Source of the DNA: Xylona heveae TC161
Taxonomy: Eukaryota > Ascomycota > Xylonomycetes > Xylonales > Xylonaceae
NCBI RefSeq assembly: GCF_001619985.1
Contig: NW_017264199.1
Span: 310,001 to 374,000 of the forward strand
Direction: 5' to 3'
DNA: 64,000 nucleotides
Positions 22,339 through 34,190 of this stretch are shown here, in pieces. The notes beneath the pieces were generated by a model. The model did not search any database. It was not told the DNA's origin and saw only the letters and a list, made by a program, of their open reading frames with translations. Position numbers and translations under genes: made by a program. Position 1 is the first letter of the stretch; each line of letters opens with the position of its first letter.

Positions 22339-25300
22339 ATGGACGGCCAAGATGTTATGTCTTTAGATTCGGTAGAGCCTGATCGCATGGCTGCCTTTGC
22401 TCGATCAGCAGAAGCCGGTGGAGAACAAGATGAACCAAGACCCGAATTCGAGGCTGCTTTAAAGAGAAAAAGGCCTCGAGTCGACAGCGGTGAACGAGAT
22501 CGGAGCGTCAAAGGTCAGTCGGCCGAGAGAAATATGGTTTCGTCTCCGGAGGCGCTCCAGTCGGAAAATTCACTATCCCTTCCTCAAGCGGACGGCGGCC
22601 GTACAATAGAGTCTCCACCAACCAGTTCAGAGGTCAACATAGAAGCGGAAAACACTGCTCCACCTACGCCCACCTCAAATAGAATGACGATCAACGTCCG
22701 AACTCCTTTGCCTGAGAGTTCAGCTGAAGGCACAACTATCCAAAACGAAAGTGAAGCGGAAAACGTGGAATTGGATATTCCTGATGCGACCACAATGGAT
22801 GTCGAGCAATCTACTGCGGCTGAGCCGAATCCCTTTGTCGAGGCTGTTGCTGCCTCACCTTCTTCGGCACGCAGTCCCCAGATTGAAGCTGCCGAACTGG
22901 AGGATATGGACCAGAACCAAAGCGGCGCCAGCTGGGCACCAATTGTCAACGTCTTTGGAAGCTCTGGAGAACCCATGTCTCGTCGGAGCCTCATCCAGGA
23001 TTTTCCAAATGCACGTGAACAACGGGACCCTCGTGATGCGGTGCTGATTACTGCACAATTTCTAGAAAAAGGTTGGTCTACTTAGTCCTGTGATAGCTTT
23101 CTATTCCTCTGTTTGGCAAGTTTAGAGGCTGATTGATAACACAAGGAAACTTGGATGATGGGTTTCTGCTGGTCCAGCTCAAGGATTGGTTCGGCTCATA
23201 TCTTCAGCATACGGAACCTAGACGGCCAGACTTTTGGGAGGTATACTTGGAGGAACGTGATTTTTGGGATGAGATCCCCTCCTTATTCGAGTGTCTGCTA
23301 CGACGACGGCAAGTAACGGTCTGGTACTTTGCCCTGCCCAACAGATTTGCTTACTTTCCAACAGTATCCCTTTCGGAGATGGATTCATGCGATATATCCC
23401 CCAAGAAGGAGCTGTTGATGATCGCCAATGCATGGTGGACTTCTTCAGAATGCTTCCTCCTCTCGCTGCTCGCGCGATCGAAGTTGATATCCAAACGCTG
23501 TTGCAGTTGCCCGAGGATTGCACCGATGAACCCGACTTAATATCGTACCGCTACCTCCTGATGCTGCAATATGTCACAAGGCTGCAAGACATTCCCTTGT
23601 GGACTTTGTTATATAAGACTTACAGCATGGATATTGCGTCCTTCGTCAATGATATCGGAGAAGCATTTGTCATCCCCCAAAGCAATGGCATGAAGCTACT
23701 CGCGCGATACACTCATATGCTCTCCCAACGGCTTCGTTATTGTCCGAGATTAGGCGACCACATCATGAGCCTGTTACACATCACGCGGAACCTTGTGTCA
23801 TTGGCAAACGATTCGCTGACTCACCGCCGGAGAATGGATGATTCATCGCGAAGAACATGGCATCCTGTCCCCGAAAAGGCGTTGGACCTGTTCAGGGCCA
23901 TTGACGAAGAGCTTCATTCTTCAGTGGGAAAACAGACATCGTCCTTATCAATGGAATTCAGCAAAGACCTTATTCATTGTCTTGGTAGAATACTTTGTTT
24001 TGTCATCCATGCTGAACCAGAGCTCGCGCACCAATTTCAAAAACTCACTGGTGTGTTGGACCAGCCTCGTGAAAGCGACCTGCCCGACTTGGTTTCTAAC
24101 GCTTGGAAGTTTGACCTTTTACGAAAATATATCTCGGAGGGGCGCATGGAGCTCCGCGTTCTCGGGATTGAGACTATGCAGGTAGATCTGGTAAACACCT
24201 TTTCTAGGTTCAGAGCGACCGAGGAAGGTCCCAATCACCCGGTTATGCAATACCTGTCGAATCTGATCATTGAACATAAACTCCTTGATTACATTGTGGG
24301 AGTTGAGTCTCATCCACAGCTCATAGCCAGAAGTGCCAATATCATTGGCTTCTTGGTGGTCACCAATCGCTATACCACGAAAGACTCCGACACTATTTGG
24401 CGGACAGTAGAAACGAGCCAGGATCCCAGAGTCGTGGCGGGGATTTTGACCATGTTGAAGAACATTTTCAATGTGGCTTCATTTCCGCTACTCATCTATC
24501 TTTGCACAAAGCTCAACGAGCTCCCCCTGGATGCTTTTGATGCAAAAATGATCGATTTTGGTGTTTCACTCTTTCATCATGTTAGAGAAGCTTTTGCCAG
24601 AGACCCTCGGAGGGAGGTGACTGAAACGCCACCTTATGATGTCTGCATTCGATTGATCCGTCAAGCAACCGCCTTTCAAGGGGATACGCCCAATGATTTC
24701 CTTGCAGTCACGCGGTTTGCAACAGAGGAGCTTGCCCAACTCATTCAAGTTGGACCAAGTGAGCAAGCCCGGAGGGATATTTATCGCGAATGCGTACAAG
24801 ATATTGCTGATAAATCTGCGCACGCCACAGGCAGCATCTGCGCCATCAATGTTATCTTGCGGCATAGGCTGAATGAGGGGATCGAATTTCTATCTAACGA
24901 ACTTAACTTGACAAAATTATTCGTCGCAGAAATGGCGCATACCGTCCAAGCCATGTGTGCTCGAAGCATAGACGTCCAGACTTGTCAAATACTGCTCGCA
25001 CCGAGGTTAGAACTCCTTTCTCAGATTCTTTTGCATGCTCCGGAAACAATCTCAAATGATCTCGGTGATCATCTCTGGGATTCTCTTTTCGCCCAAAGCG
25101 CGCTCCATGATGCGCAACGAAATGCTGCCTGGACGCTGCTTTGTGAAGTTACCGGCAGGCTCGACCAAAGGAATGTTTTTATTGATCGCTGCATCGACGT
25201 TTACGCACCTCAACTCAATCCAAACCTCTTCACTGGGGGTTTCCTCCATTTTATCCAGCAAGGTGCGCAGTATAAGACAAGAATGACACCTCATGATGAA

Positions 25301-28300
25301 CCTAGCGGGGACGGAGTTATCGAAGTAGTTGGTGCGGAACAGTTGTGGCGAATCATACTCACAGCACCCGAGAATACCATTGAGAATGCGGCATCCCAAT
25401 TGCTGGTTAGCTTTTATCTTGACAGTCCTGCAATCCGAACGGCCACCATTTCCGCAATCGAAAGGACCCATATTGCTGTAGTCGATCGAGCGATACTGCA
25501 GTTAACTTTGGCTGCCGCAAGATTGAGATCATTCAGCGACGCTTCGCGGGATGGTGACGGGGAACCAATGGTAGTACTCAACAGAGGAAGCGAACAGAGT
25601 TCTGAAGAGCTTCGCTTTGGAAGATCATTGATGTTCCTTCGGGAGATTCTTCACGCAGTGAGGGCACGCCCGCAATATAGCCCTCTGCTCCGGAAAGAGC
25701 CCGAAGCCGCCGTTGAGGCTGAGCCGTTCAAGGGAAATGTGTTGACTATAAGTTATCAAGTTTTTAATGGAAGTGCGCAAAGCCCAATAAATACCCTGCA
25801 AGCAGGTGACATGGAAACCCTTGAGGAATTTCATGCACGACTTACGCGGCTAATTGGCGTCCGAACGGTGAAGATAATTAATGGTGGCCAGATGCTCGAT
25901 GTCATTGATGCCCAGGGAAAGACACTCCAAGAACTCAAAATTGGATCTGCAGGTCTTTTATTGTTAAAGGTGACACACGGGAATGGTGCATCTGAAGATA
26001 CAATTTCTCAAGACGGCCTGTCAGCTTTGGAGATTGAAGCTTTAAAGCATTTCGACGAATTGTATGATCTCCTCGATCTCGAGGACGGATTTGCCTTCAA
26101 AGTACGTTCCTTCGATAAGCTTGTTCCTTACCATGGTTATTAATGGGATTAACAGATCTTTGATTTTATAACCACTTTCCCTCCGCATGAACGAATACGT
26201 CGACTTGCCATGGATGACAACATGACTGCTACAACTCTATTTCCAAGTCTACAGCCTTACAAAGTATTATATTCTGTAAAGACATTAGAGTTTTGCCTCA
26301 GTAAAGGATTAGATACGGTGAGTCAAAGGACATATCATCTCTGATTCAATTATGCTAAAAAAATCTTAGGGCTATGTTGACCATTCCTTTATCCTACGTG
26401 GTGTTAACGCCGTCTCAACCGCTCTATTATCGTCCGAAATTATGAAAGGCCTCCACAACGATCACCTGAAGCTGAAAATCTTGGGTAGCCTTGTTTCTTG
26501 CCTGTCAAGGTTTTTAAAAGGTATAAGTTTGCACCCTTTCTGCGGCTTTCAAGGAACTAATTTCGTCGTGTAGAGCCTGTACCCGTAGATATCTCCGCAA
26601 CTTACTTTTCAGATACGGACGACTTGGTCTCTCGAATAATTAGTTTGATGAACATAGCTAAAGCGATAAATACGCCGCGGAGCATCGAATCTATCGAAGT
26701 ATTTTGTCAATCGTTCGAGACTCTGATCGAAGCGTCACTCCATAATGAGCAAATATGGGCATCCTTCACTGCTCATGCAGATATCCGCCATTTGATCGAG
26801 GAAGCCCTTCTGAAAGATGGCCGAGAGAGTATGAGAAGCCGAACGGCACAAATCATCTTAGGAGTCTGCAGTTCTCTTCATCAGTAAGTCAAAATACCTG
26901 CTGTTCATTTCATTATCAATACAGAAGCATTCTTGGATTACTGTACGTCTGCAGCGAGTTGACTTTCCGGCAGCCCTTCTCAAACAAGTTGTCAAAAGTT
27001 TTCATCATTCTTTTGGAGCTTGTGCTTGAATATCCTCCCTCAAAGTCTCAACTACCAAGACCATTCGCGTCAACTTTTTGATGTTTCTTTGGTTGTTTTT
27101 CGATCATTTAGTGAATACTCAAGGAACGAACTTGATTTAGACGGATATGTCCAGACCTGGGGTGATATTCTGTTGGACCATCAACATTACGAGGTAAGAA
27201 ACCAGCGCATTCCCATGCAGATATCGGATGCTAATATCATGATAGTTTGTTGGACGTAATACTGTCGACTCCGTCGTCCTAGGCTTCACATCCCTCCTAA
27301 ATTGGTGCGTACAGCTTGCCAAATCTTGCGGAAAACCTTTCAAAACAAAGTGAGTATATCCGACTCGGGACTGAAATTGACAGTAATCGGTTAACTTATT
27401 ACATGGATAGGCCGCTTATGGAAGGAGTTTTTGAATCACATCTCTTTCCAGATCTATCGCCCATGAGTGACGATGAGCAGATAGAGCCTCGCGTCCCTGT
27501 ATTAGACAGTGCTAGCAGGAAGGAAATATATCAATTAATCTTGTCGCTGAGCCAAGATAGAGAAAGTTACCAGAGGCTCGTCATCCTCGTAGAAGAATTA
27601 GCATCTCAAGGTGTGTTACTCTTTTCCTGGAATCAGCTTTTTACCCACTCACAGTTTGAAGATTCAACTTACGAGTCACCGACATGGAATTTCGAACGCT
27701 CCAAAGCAATCAGATCGCCCGCCGGTTATGCTGGATTGAAAAATCTTTCCAATACCTGTTATCTCAACTCGTTATTCACTCAATTATTCATGAACGTCCC
27801 TTTTCGACAATTTATGCTCAACACCAGCGTTGCAGATGAGGATGGGGCCCAGAGGCTCCTTGCTGAAACAAAGAAAATCTTTGCATACATGCAAGAGAGC
27901 TGGTCTAAGTGGATTGACCCAACTGGTCTCGCCGATTCCATTCGGACATATGATAATGAACAAATTGATGTCACGATTCAGATGGATGTAGACGAATTCT
28001 ACAATCTACTATTTGACAGGTGGGAGGGACAAATGCTGTCCCAGGAAGACAAACAACAGTTCAAGTCTTTTTTCGGGGGGCAACTTGTCCAACAAGTCAA
28101 GTCAAAAGAATGTGCTCATATTTCGGAGCGTGAGGAGCCATTCTCCGCCATCCAATGTGACATCAAAGGCAAGACCTCATTGGAAGATAGTCTGAAGGCA
28201 TACGTCGAGGGTGAAATAATGGAGGGAGGTAAGACTGAAGATGGCTGTTTTCTTCGTGAGTTAGTTGGCTGACGGATCCAGATAACAAGTACTCATGTAC

Positions 28301-30767
28301 TTCATGTAACCGGCATGTAAATGCGGTTAAAAGGTAAGTCAATTTATTCGATCTGTGAAGTAAAGAAGCTAACCAATCAACCCAGGACCTGTCTGCGCGA
28401 CGTTCCCAACAACCTCATCTTTCATTTAAAGCGCTTCGATTTTGACTTGGTTACGATGCAACGAAGCAAGATCAATGACTATTTCGAGTTCCCAAACAAA
28501 ATCGATATGAGTCCTTACAAAATCGAGCATCTGAGCGATCCAGGAACCCCAACACCAGAGGACCTATTCGAGCTCACTGGAGTATTGGTTCACAGTGGAA
28601 CGGCAGAATCAGGTCACTATTATTCGTACATTCGAGAATCTACCCGATCAACTAATGGTCAACATACCTGGGTTGAATTCAACGACGCTGATGTTTCGAG
28701 GTTCGATCCGGCAAAGATTCCCGAACATTGTTTTGGCGGGCTCAACGACTTTCTCTCAGCGAATGGATTTCAGCAAGTTCGATTTCCGAAAGCATGGAGC
28801 GCCTATATGCTTTTCTACCGGCGCGCCTCTTCGACAGAGTCTAGCTTGAGCCATGAAGCACCTTCAAATCTACCAGTCCGCGTTCCGTTCGACTTGGACC
28901 TGAGCAATCACATCGCACTGGAAAATGAGCTTTTTATAAGGAAGTACTGCCTATTTGACCCTGCTCATGCGCCGTTTGTGAGGTCTCTACTCCAGAGCCT
29001 GCTATTTCTGAACAAGGGAATATGCTCAAAATCACATGAGCTTGAAAGAGCCGTCATCTTCCTTACATTGAGCCATATTGATCAGGTTGTATCCCGGACT
29101 AAGGACTTGCCAGACTTTGATAGCATCATGTCATTGCTCTTCAAGGTACTTGGAACATGCCCAGATTGCTGCAATATGGCGCTTCAGTGGATCATCAAAA
29201 ATCCCATGGCCCTGCGCAATATGCTGATGCGGAATCCATCTGCCAAAGTCCGCCAAGATTTTGCGGAACTGATTGTCACAACCCTGGGTTTCTTACGCGA
29301 CACCGATCCCGGGCTTTACGGATTAGAATCAAACGACCCAGACTCGGAAGAGACCGATTGGATCGACGAGACGGGTGCATTTTACGGCATTCTGAGTTGC
29401 CTGGCGGATATGTGGGCATTTTTTGACCTTCATATGCGGGCATGGGACGATTATTTCGGGCTCTTATGCAATCTCGCAAGTCTAGGCACCCCAGAAACGC
29501 TGCTACTACTGCAGGAGGGTTTCTTTGCGAGATGCTTGGAAGTTCTGACTGTTGAATATGGTGGAAAGGCCTTCAAGTGGAATTGGCAACGGATGTTACG
29601 ACTTCTTGAAAAGGGCAAGGAACCGTCCTATAATAAACTCATTGAGCTTGTCCGGGTATTGCTGAGAAGAGTCGAGCTTGTCGAAGCTGAGCCTGCCGAG
29701 GATGACCCACAGGAAAGCACCGGCAAAATCAAATACCGTATAACAAACTCGGAAGACCGATCTCTGACACATCTCATACCAAAGACGAAGAATCTAGCTT
29801 TCCTGACCAAGATCTTGGACACAAACCAGAACGCTGATGGCTCACTGGAAATTCTCACGATTCTCCTGCGCAGCGAACCTCAATTTGGGTTACTGCTGAC
29901 TCTTTATAAAACCATCATGGCAGGAATCGCTATCGACCCTGCCTCTCTCGCTGCGCCCTACCTCGATGCAGCAGTTGTCTTTTGTGGGAATACGCCTGAA
30001 GTTACAGAAGCGAGAGAAATAGTTATTCGTACTGCCAGTGACATTGATACGATTGGCAGCCACGGCGGTGAAGAGCATCTTCAATTCTTCCGTCGGCTGT
30101 CAAAAGTCCACAACCCACGACTTCCGCGGGATCCTCAATTTTTCCTCTGGCTAGTGGTTGAAACTTCCCCCAGTTGGGCGCCACACCTTCTTCTTTACTG
30201 GGAAGAGACAGTCCGACGTGGCACTGTTGGCTTGCTCCAAGATTTAATTTTCCAGTTTGGATGCCCGCCGACAACGGTTGACGAGCAATTTAATCGGATA
30301 GCAATGCGGGCCGCCAAGAATTTGGGTACGGCGTGTATGCGACTCATCACTAGCCGCTACCTTGAAGAACAAGAGCCTGCCGAAGCTAAGCTCATAAGCG
30401 CAATCGTTCAAGTTATGAATGATTGTAGGCCTTATTGGGCGTCTGGCGATGCAGAGGGTCACCGCGTGTTGGAAAGGTTTGATGGTGAGTTCATAACCGC
30501 TAGCCCCCCTTTTTTTTTCTTTTGCTTTTAATTGATCTGAAACTGACTCAAGTGCTCTCTCTACTAGCTGTACTAGAAGAACTTCTTGGCCTAACGGTGG
30601 AGGAAGCAGATGAAGCAGTTTCAGGTAATCCTGACCTTTGCTCATCTGCTAATGCTCCTGACGGCGATGCTAATATACATTCAGAAGAGTGGGACAATGA
30701 GTCCAATTCGGCGAATGATTCCGATGTCGATCCGGCTAGCCTTCCTGTCGAAAGCACTAGTCCATGA
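22339..30767 (+). CDS. Large USP34/USP9X-type ubiquitin carboxyl-terminal hydrolase
   Basis: Predicted 2,582-residue cysteine deubiquitinase. Exons: 22339-23071, 23146-23308, 23365-26101, 26156-26317, 26370-26520, 26574-26883, 26974-27193, 27246-27349, 27411-28228, 28282-28333, 28386-30484 and 30568-30767; all phases close. The N-terminal 250 residues are disordered. A long helical-repeat region follows with a ubiquitin-like segment near 810-850, then the USP domain. The Cys box is GLKNLSNTCYLNSL (catalytic Cys about 1643) and the His box is HSGTAESGHYYSY (His about 1894) with WVEFNDADV. A finger Cys pair sits in the 52-nt exon (YSCTSCNRHV). The C-terminus after the USP domain is again helical and ends in an acidic tail. 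Intron 2 appears to be GC-AG. Orthologues trim ubiquitin chains in nucleus and cytoplasm; the exact substrate is unknown. Confidence 0.88.
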
Positions 30768-31852
30768 ATTTCCCAGTGGATTGTCTAGTGAAGCTCGGTC
30801 TGGTATCTCTGAGCATTTACAAATCCGTCTCGTCTGATATCCAGTGGATTGAATCGTGTTGATTCTGGCGTCTGTTTGTTCTGTGCACCACGGAGTCTTT
30901 TTTGTTCACTGACACATCCACACACACATCATTCGTTCATGGGTTCTTATTTCTGTTCGCCCTTGTTTTTTTTTTACCCAATACAGCATGTGGTCTTGTC
31001 GTCAAAAGTTTCAATGATAGATGAGAAGAAACCTCTCACCAGCATCTACCCGTCTTTGTTTCTTTCCCGTCCCCACTTGACTAGGGAATGGATCAGCGCC
31101 TGATTGCATTAGCATACCATTTTCATGTTGCCAGTCAGGCTGGGTGTTGTTATTTCATTACGGAATCATTTTCATTTTTGTGTTCTTTTTTTCCCCTTTG
31201 GGTTGCCTTGGTTCGTTTTCCCCTTTTCCCGGTCGTCCCCCGTTTTCTTTTCTTATTTTTCGGGATCATCTATGCCAGGAGCCCGGACCACAAACAATAG
31301 CGCGGAGTTCCTTTACTGTGTGGCACACGGCATGTATTTACCGTACACACATACACACCCCACAAGAATGATACGATTCTGTCACATAATAATTCCCAAT
31401 TTTTGAGACCCATTTATATGTCTCGTCTCATGGACGAAAAGTCTAGACATTGAACATTTGAGAACTTTTTGTAGGATTCTGTTTTTGTGGAAATCAGACC
31501 TATCTGACTGATCAATCTAGAATTTTTTTTGGTTCAGTCCCGCCCCCTCCCGGGGCCCCCCGGAAATTTTGTAGTATATATGTGCATCTATCTCGAACCA
31601 GGTTTCGACTCGTATCGAATCAATGATGATGATGATGATGGTAATTTTGGTTATGTATTATCAAGTGCGCCCCCCTAGCACTCTTTGTCTTTCTTCTTTG
31701 CTTATCCCCCCTTAAAAATGACAGCCCACCGCTGGTCTCCCAAACTCCCATGCGCCGTGGTAAATGAAATTGAGAAATTGTCAGTAATTTGGATTTTTCC
31801 CCCAACTATTCACTCCCTCCTTCCCTCGATCTGTCCGTCCTGTCATTTAAGT

Positions 31853-31985
31853 CTTGGCTAGCGTAGGAACCATATGATCGGACAAGAGGCGTTTCGACCA
31901 AGGCTTGAATAGCGCAGGACGTTTCGATCGGACAAGAGACGTTTAACCCAAGCCTTAATAACGTAGGCCAAATTAGATCGGGACG
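31853..31985. repeat. Degenerate tandem repeat, 50-51 bp unit, about 2.5 copies
   Basis: Units start at about 31853, 31904 and 31954. Shared blocks include GATCGGACAAGAG (31875 and 31926) and TAGCGTAGG-type sequence (31858, 31909, 31959). The third copy is truncated after GATCGG. Confidence 0.7.
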
Positions 31986-32022
31986 GTAAAACAATAGACG
32001 GGATCCGTGGGGCACAGCGAAA

Positions 32023-32024
<2 letters not shown>

Positions 32025-32054
<30 letters not shown>
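32025..32054. repeat. Poly-A homopolymer, 30 bases
   Basis: An uninterrupted A run six bases from the stop codon of TFIIE-alpha, which lies on the opposite strand. In that transcript it would read as poly-U at the beginning of the 3' UTR. Confidence 0.9.
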
Positions 32055-32055
<1 letters not shown>

Positions 32056-32060
32056 AGATG

Positions 32061-33771
32061 TCAAACGTCTTCAAACTCGACATCGTCGTCGTCTTCATCG
32101 GAGTCTTCTTCCTGCTTGACTGGTGCTGGCGGAGCAGGTTGGTCACCTGCTTGTCCGTCTGCTGTCTGCGTACTTGTAAACGAATTCGCACTGTCCCCGT
32201 CGATCCGGGGCTTCTTGGCCGCAGGACCATCTGCTGCTTCCTGTGACGTTGCGGGTGCGGTTGATCCAGGCCCAGTTCCATTGCCAGCACCGCCGGCAGG
32301 GGTGTTATTTCCTGCCGAGGACGAGGAGCCCGTGCCGGGCTGCTGGCCGTTCTGTGCTAGAGAAGCGTGCTGTTGTGCGCCGTTAATACCAGCAGAAGAA
32401 GAAGAAGATGTTGCAGGAACTGCGGCGGCGGCGGGGGCGGCAGTGGGTGGTTGTGGTTGTGGTTGGCCAGAGGCTGCAGGCACATCCTCGAATTCGTCTT
32501 CCTCGTCTTCGTCCTCGTCTTCTTCTTCGTCCGAGTCCTCTTCTTGGTCTTCGCGCGCTTGTTTCTGCCTTTCGGCCTCGAGTTCTGCAAAATACGCATC
32601 GAGTTCGGCAGACTGCTTGTCGTCCGTCTTCTTCTCGTCCATGTCTTCGCCCTTGAGCGGGGTGCTGGTGTCTGTTCCGACGCCGTTGTATTCGCGCTCC
32701 CTGCGTGCTGCGGCTTCCTTGCTGCCCAGCGCCGTGGCCTCGCCTGAGACGGTGGAGTTGGTGTGCCAGACTGGCAGGGCGTTCTGTTCGGCAAGCGCAG
32801 CGCGTCGTTGCGCTTCGGTGGCTTGCTCGGCGGCGGATCTCTCGGAGGATGTGGTCACGGAGACTTCGATCTGTGCGCCGCTGGTCTGCGCGAGACCCTT
32901 GACGGATGTTGGTCGTCCGTCGGCAGTTGCGGGCGCCATGGCCCGGACGGGGTTCACAATCTGGTTGCGCTGAATGGGAACCGCAACGGAGAACGCCGCG
33001 TCAAAGTCGTTGTTGGGTATCACTGTGCGGTCGATTTGCTGGAGGAGGTTCAGCATGCCGTGTAATTGGCTCATAAGTCGGCTTTGCTTTTCGTGCCCGC
33101 CTCGCTCAGCGGCGCTGTCGTCGTCCCGTTCGAGGGGGCCGTCGCATTTGTGGCAGTTGAATCCGAGTGGGCCGGGGTTGTCGAGGACTTCGAGTTGCGT
33201 CCACCGTGATTTGCACCGTGGGCAAAAGTAGTCCTTTTTCTCCTCTGTCGGTTGGAACATTTGCTCGACTTCTTTGGTGATTCGGTATATCCGATATTTG
33301 ATCGCGTCAATGGTCAGGTGGAAGTCGATGTAGTAGTAGTCTTTCGTGATGGGACGTTGCATGCCCTCGCGCGTTTCTAGACGGGAATGGCTGCGGGGAA
33401 GAATGTATTGTCAGAAAGCTGATTCAAGTGTAATGCAATTGAAACCCGCTATAACAATTCGATGCAAGAGGAAGCTTCACATACACTGCCAGCAGTCTAT
33501 CTTCCCTGAGCTTGCCGCATAGCTTGCGCAGGCCCTTGACCTGCATTCCCAGCAGAAGAGCCAAATCATCGTCTCGAAGACTGTATATTGTTTAGAATAT
33601 GGTTTCAGCCATCATAGTTCAAAATAATAACAACACAAGACATGCTCATATAGTCCATTGCGCATGGGCTACATACGCTGAATGTATCATCAGCGCATCA
33701 ACGATGAGTATGTGTTCGGTGTCGTAAAAGGCGCGCGCAACGCTTCGGATGAGCGACTTTGCGAGATCCAT
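32061..33771 (-). CDS. tfa1: Transcription factor TFIIE alpha subunit (Tfa1)
   Basis: Predicted 506 residues from exons 33677-33771, 33485-33580 and 32061-33390. TFIIE recruits TFIIH to the RNA polymerase II pre-initiation complex. The N-terminal winged helix is spread over the three exons (MDLAKSLIRSVARAFYD, LRDDDLALLLGMQVKGLRKL, ITKDYYYIDF). A zinc ribbon follows with Cys pairs near 120/123 and 143/146 (CPRC and CHKC). The C-terminal half is disordered, with an acidic patch ending EFEDV (Phe about 364) and a second one that ends the protein with EFEDV. In human TFIIE-alpha a comparable Phe-x-x-Val in the acidic region contacts the p62 PH domain of TFIIH. It is divergent from pus1 across 419 bp. 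Confidence 0.92.
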
Positions 33772-34190
33772 GTTTCTCTCTGTGGAATAAAACAGATGAT
33801 ATGGAGGACTTGGAGGGTGACGGTGCTCGAGGTAAGGACGAAGCGGACTAAAGCGAGATCTGATGAGGCGGCGAAACTTAGATCATAACAACGGCGGTTT
33901 ATTGCTTTTGGAGAAAAAGCAACAGGCGTGTAACAAACAGATGAAAGAAGACCGGGAGGCGGACTTCAAAGCAGATTGACTGAGGTAAAGGGAATAAAAG
34001 TAACGAAGGTACAGAGTGTATGGATCGTAAAAAGAGAGGATGAATGACGATGGATAATGCGATAAAGCTGATTCTCGATCCCGCGATGACGCTAGACCAT
34101 TCTTGGAAATAATTTTGAAGAAACATCCATCCCATACTAACGTTTTGTGACTCGCGACTCAACTATACTTCAATTATCTGACAGACAAGC
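33772..34190. other. Divergent promoter region of tfa1 and pus1
   Basis: 419 bp between two start codons on opposite strands. No ORF; presumably a shared promoter. Confidence 0.55.

Larger units (their letters stand above)
30768..32060. other. Convergent intergenic region with repeats
   Basis: Between the USP gene (+) and TFIIE-alpha (-). Contains T-rich 3' UTR-like sequence (30.9-31.3 kb), a short ATG trinucleotide run (31621-31641), a 50-bp tandem repeat and a 30-base poly-A tract (both listed). No gene seen. Confidence 0.6.

Noticed and set aside
27350-27382. Earlier acceptor (GACAG) for intron 8 of the USP gene
   Set aside because: It keeps frame but would make an intron of about 34 nt, shorter than any other in the window; the acceptor at 27410 gives 61 nt.
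32116-32973. 285-codon open frame on the + strand
   Set aside because: Exact antisense of TFIIE-alpha's acidic, Ser/Ala-rich region; Ser-rich only because it mirrors Glu/Asp codons.
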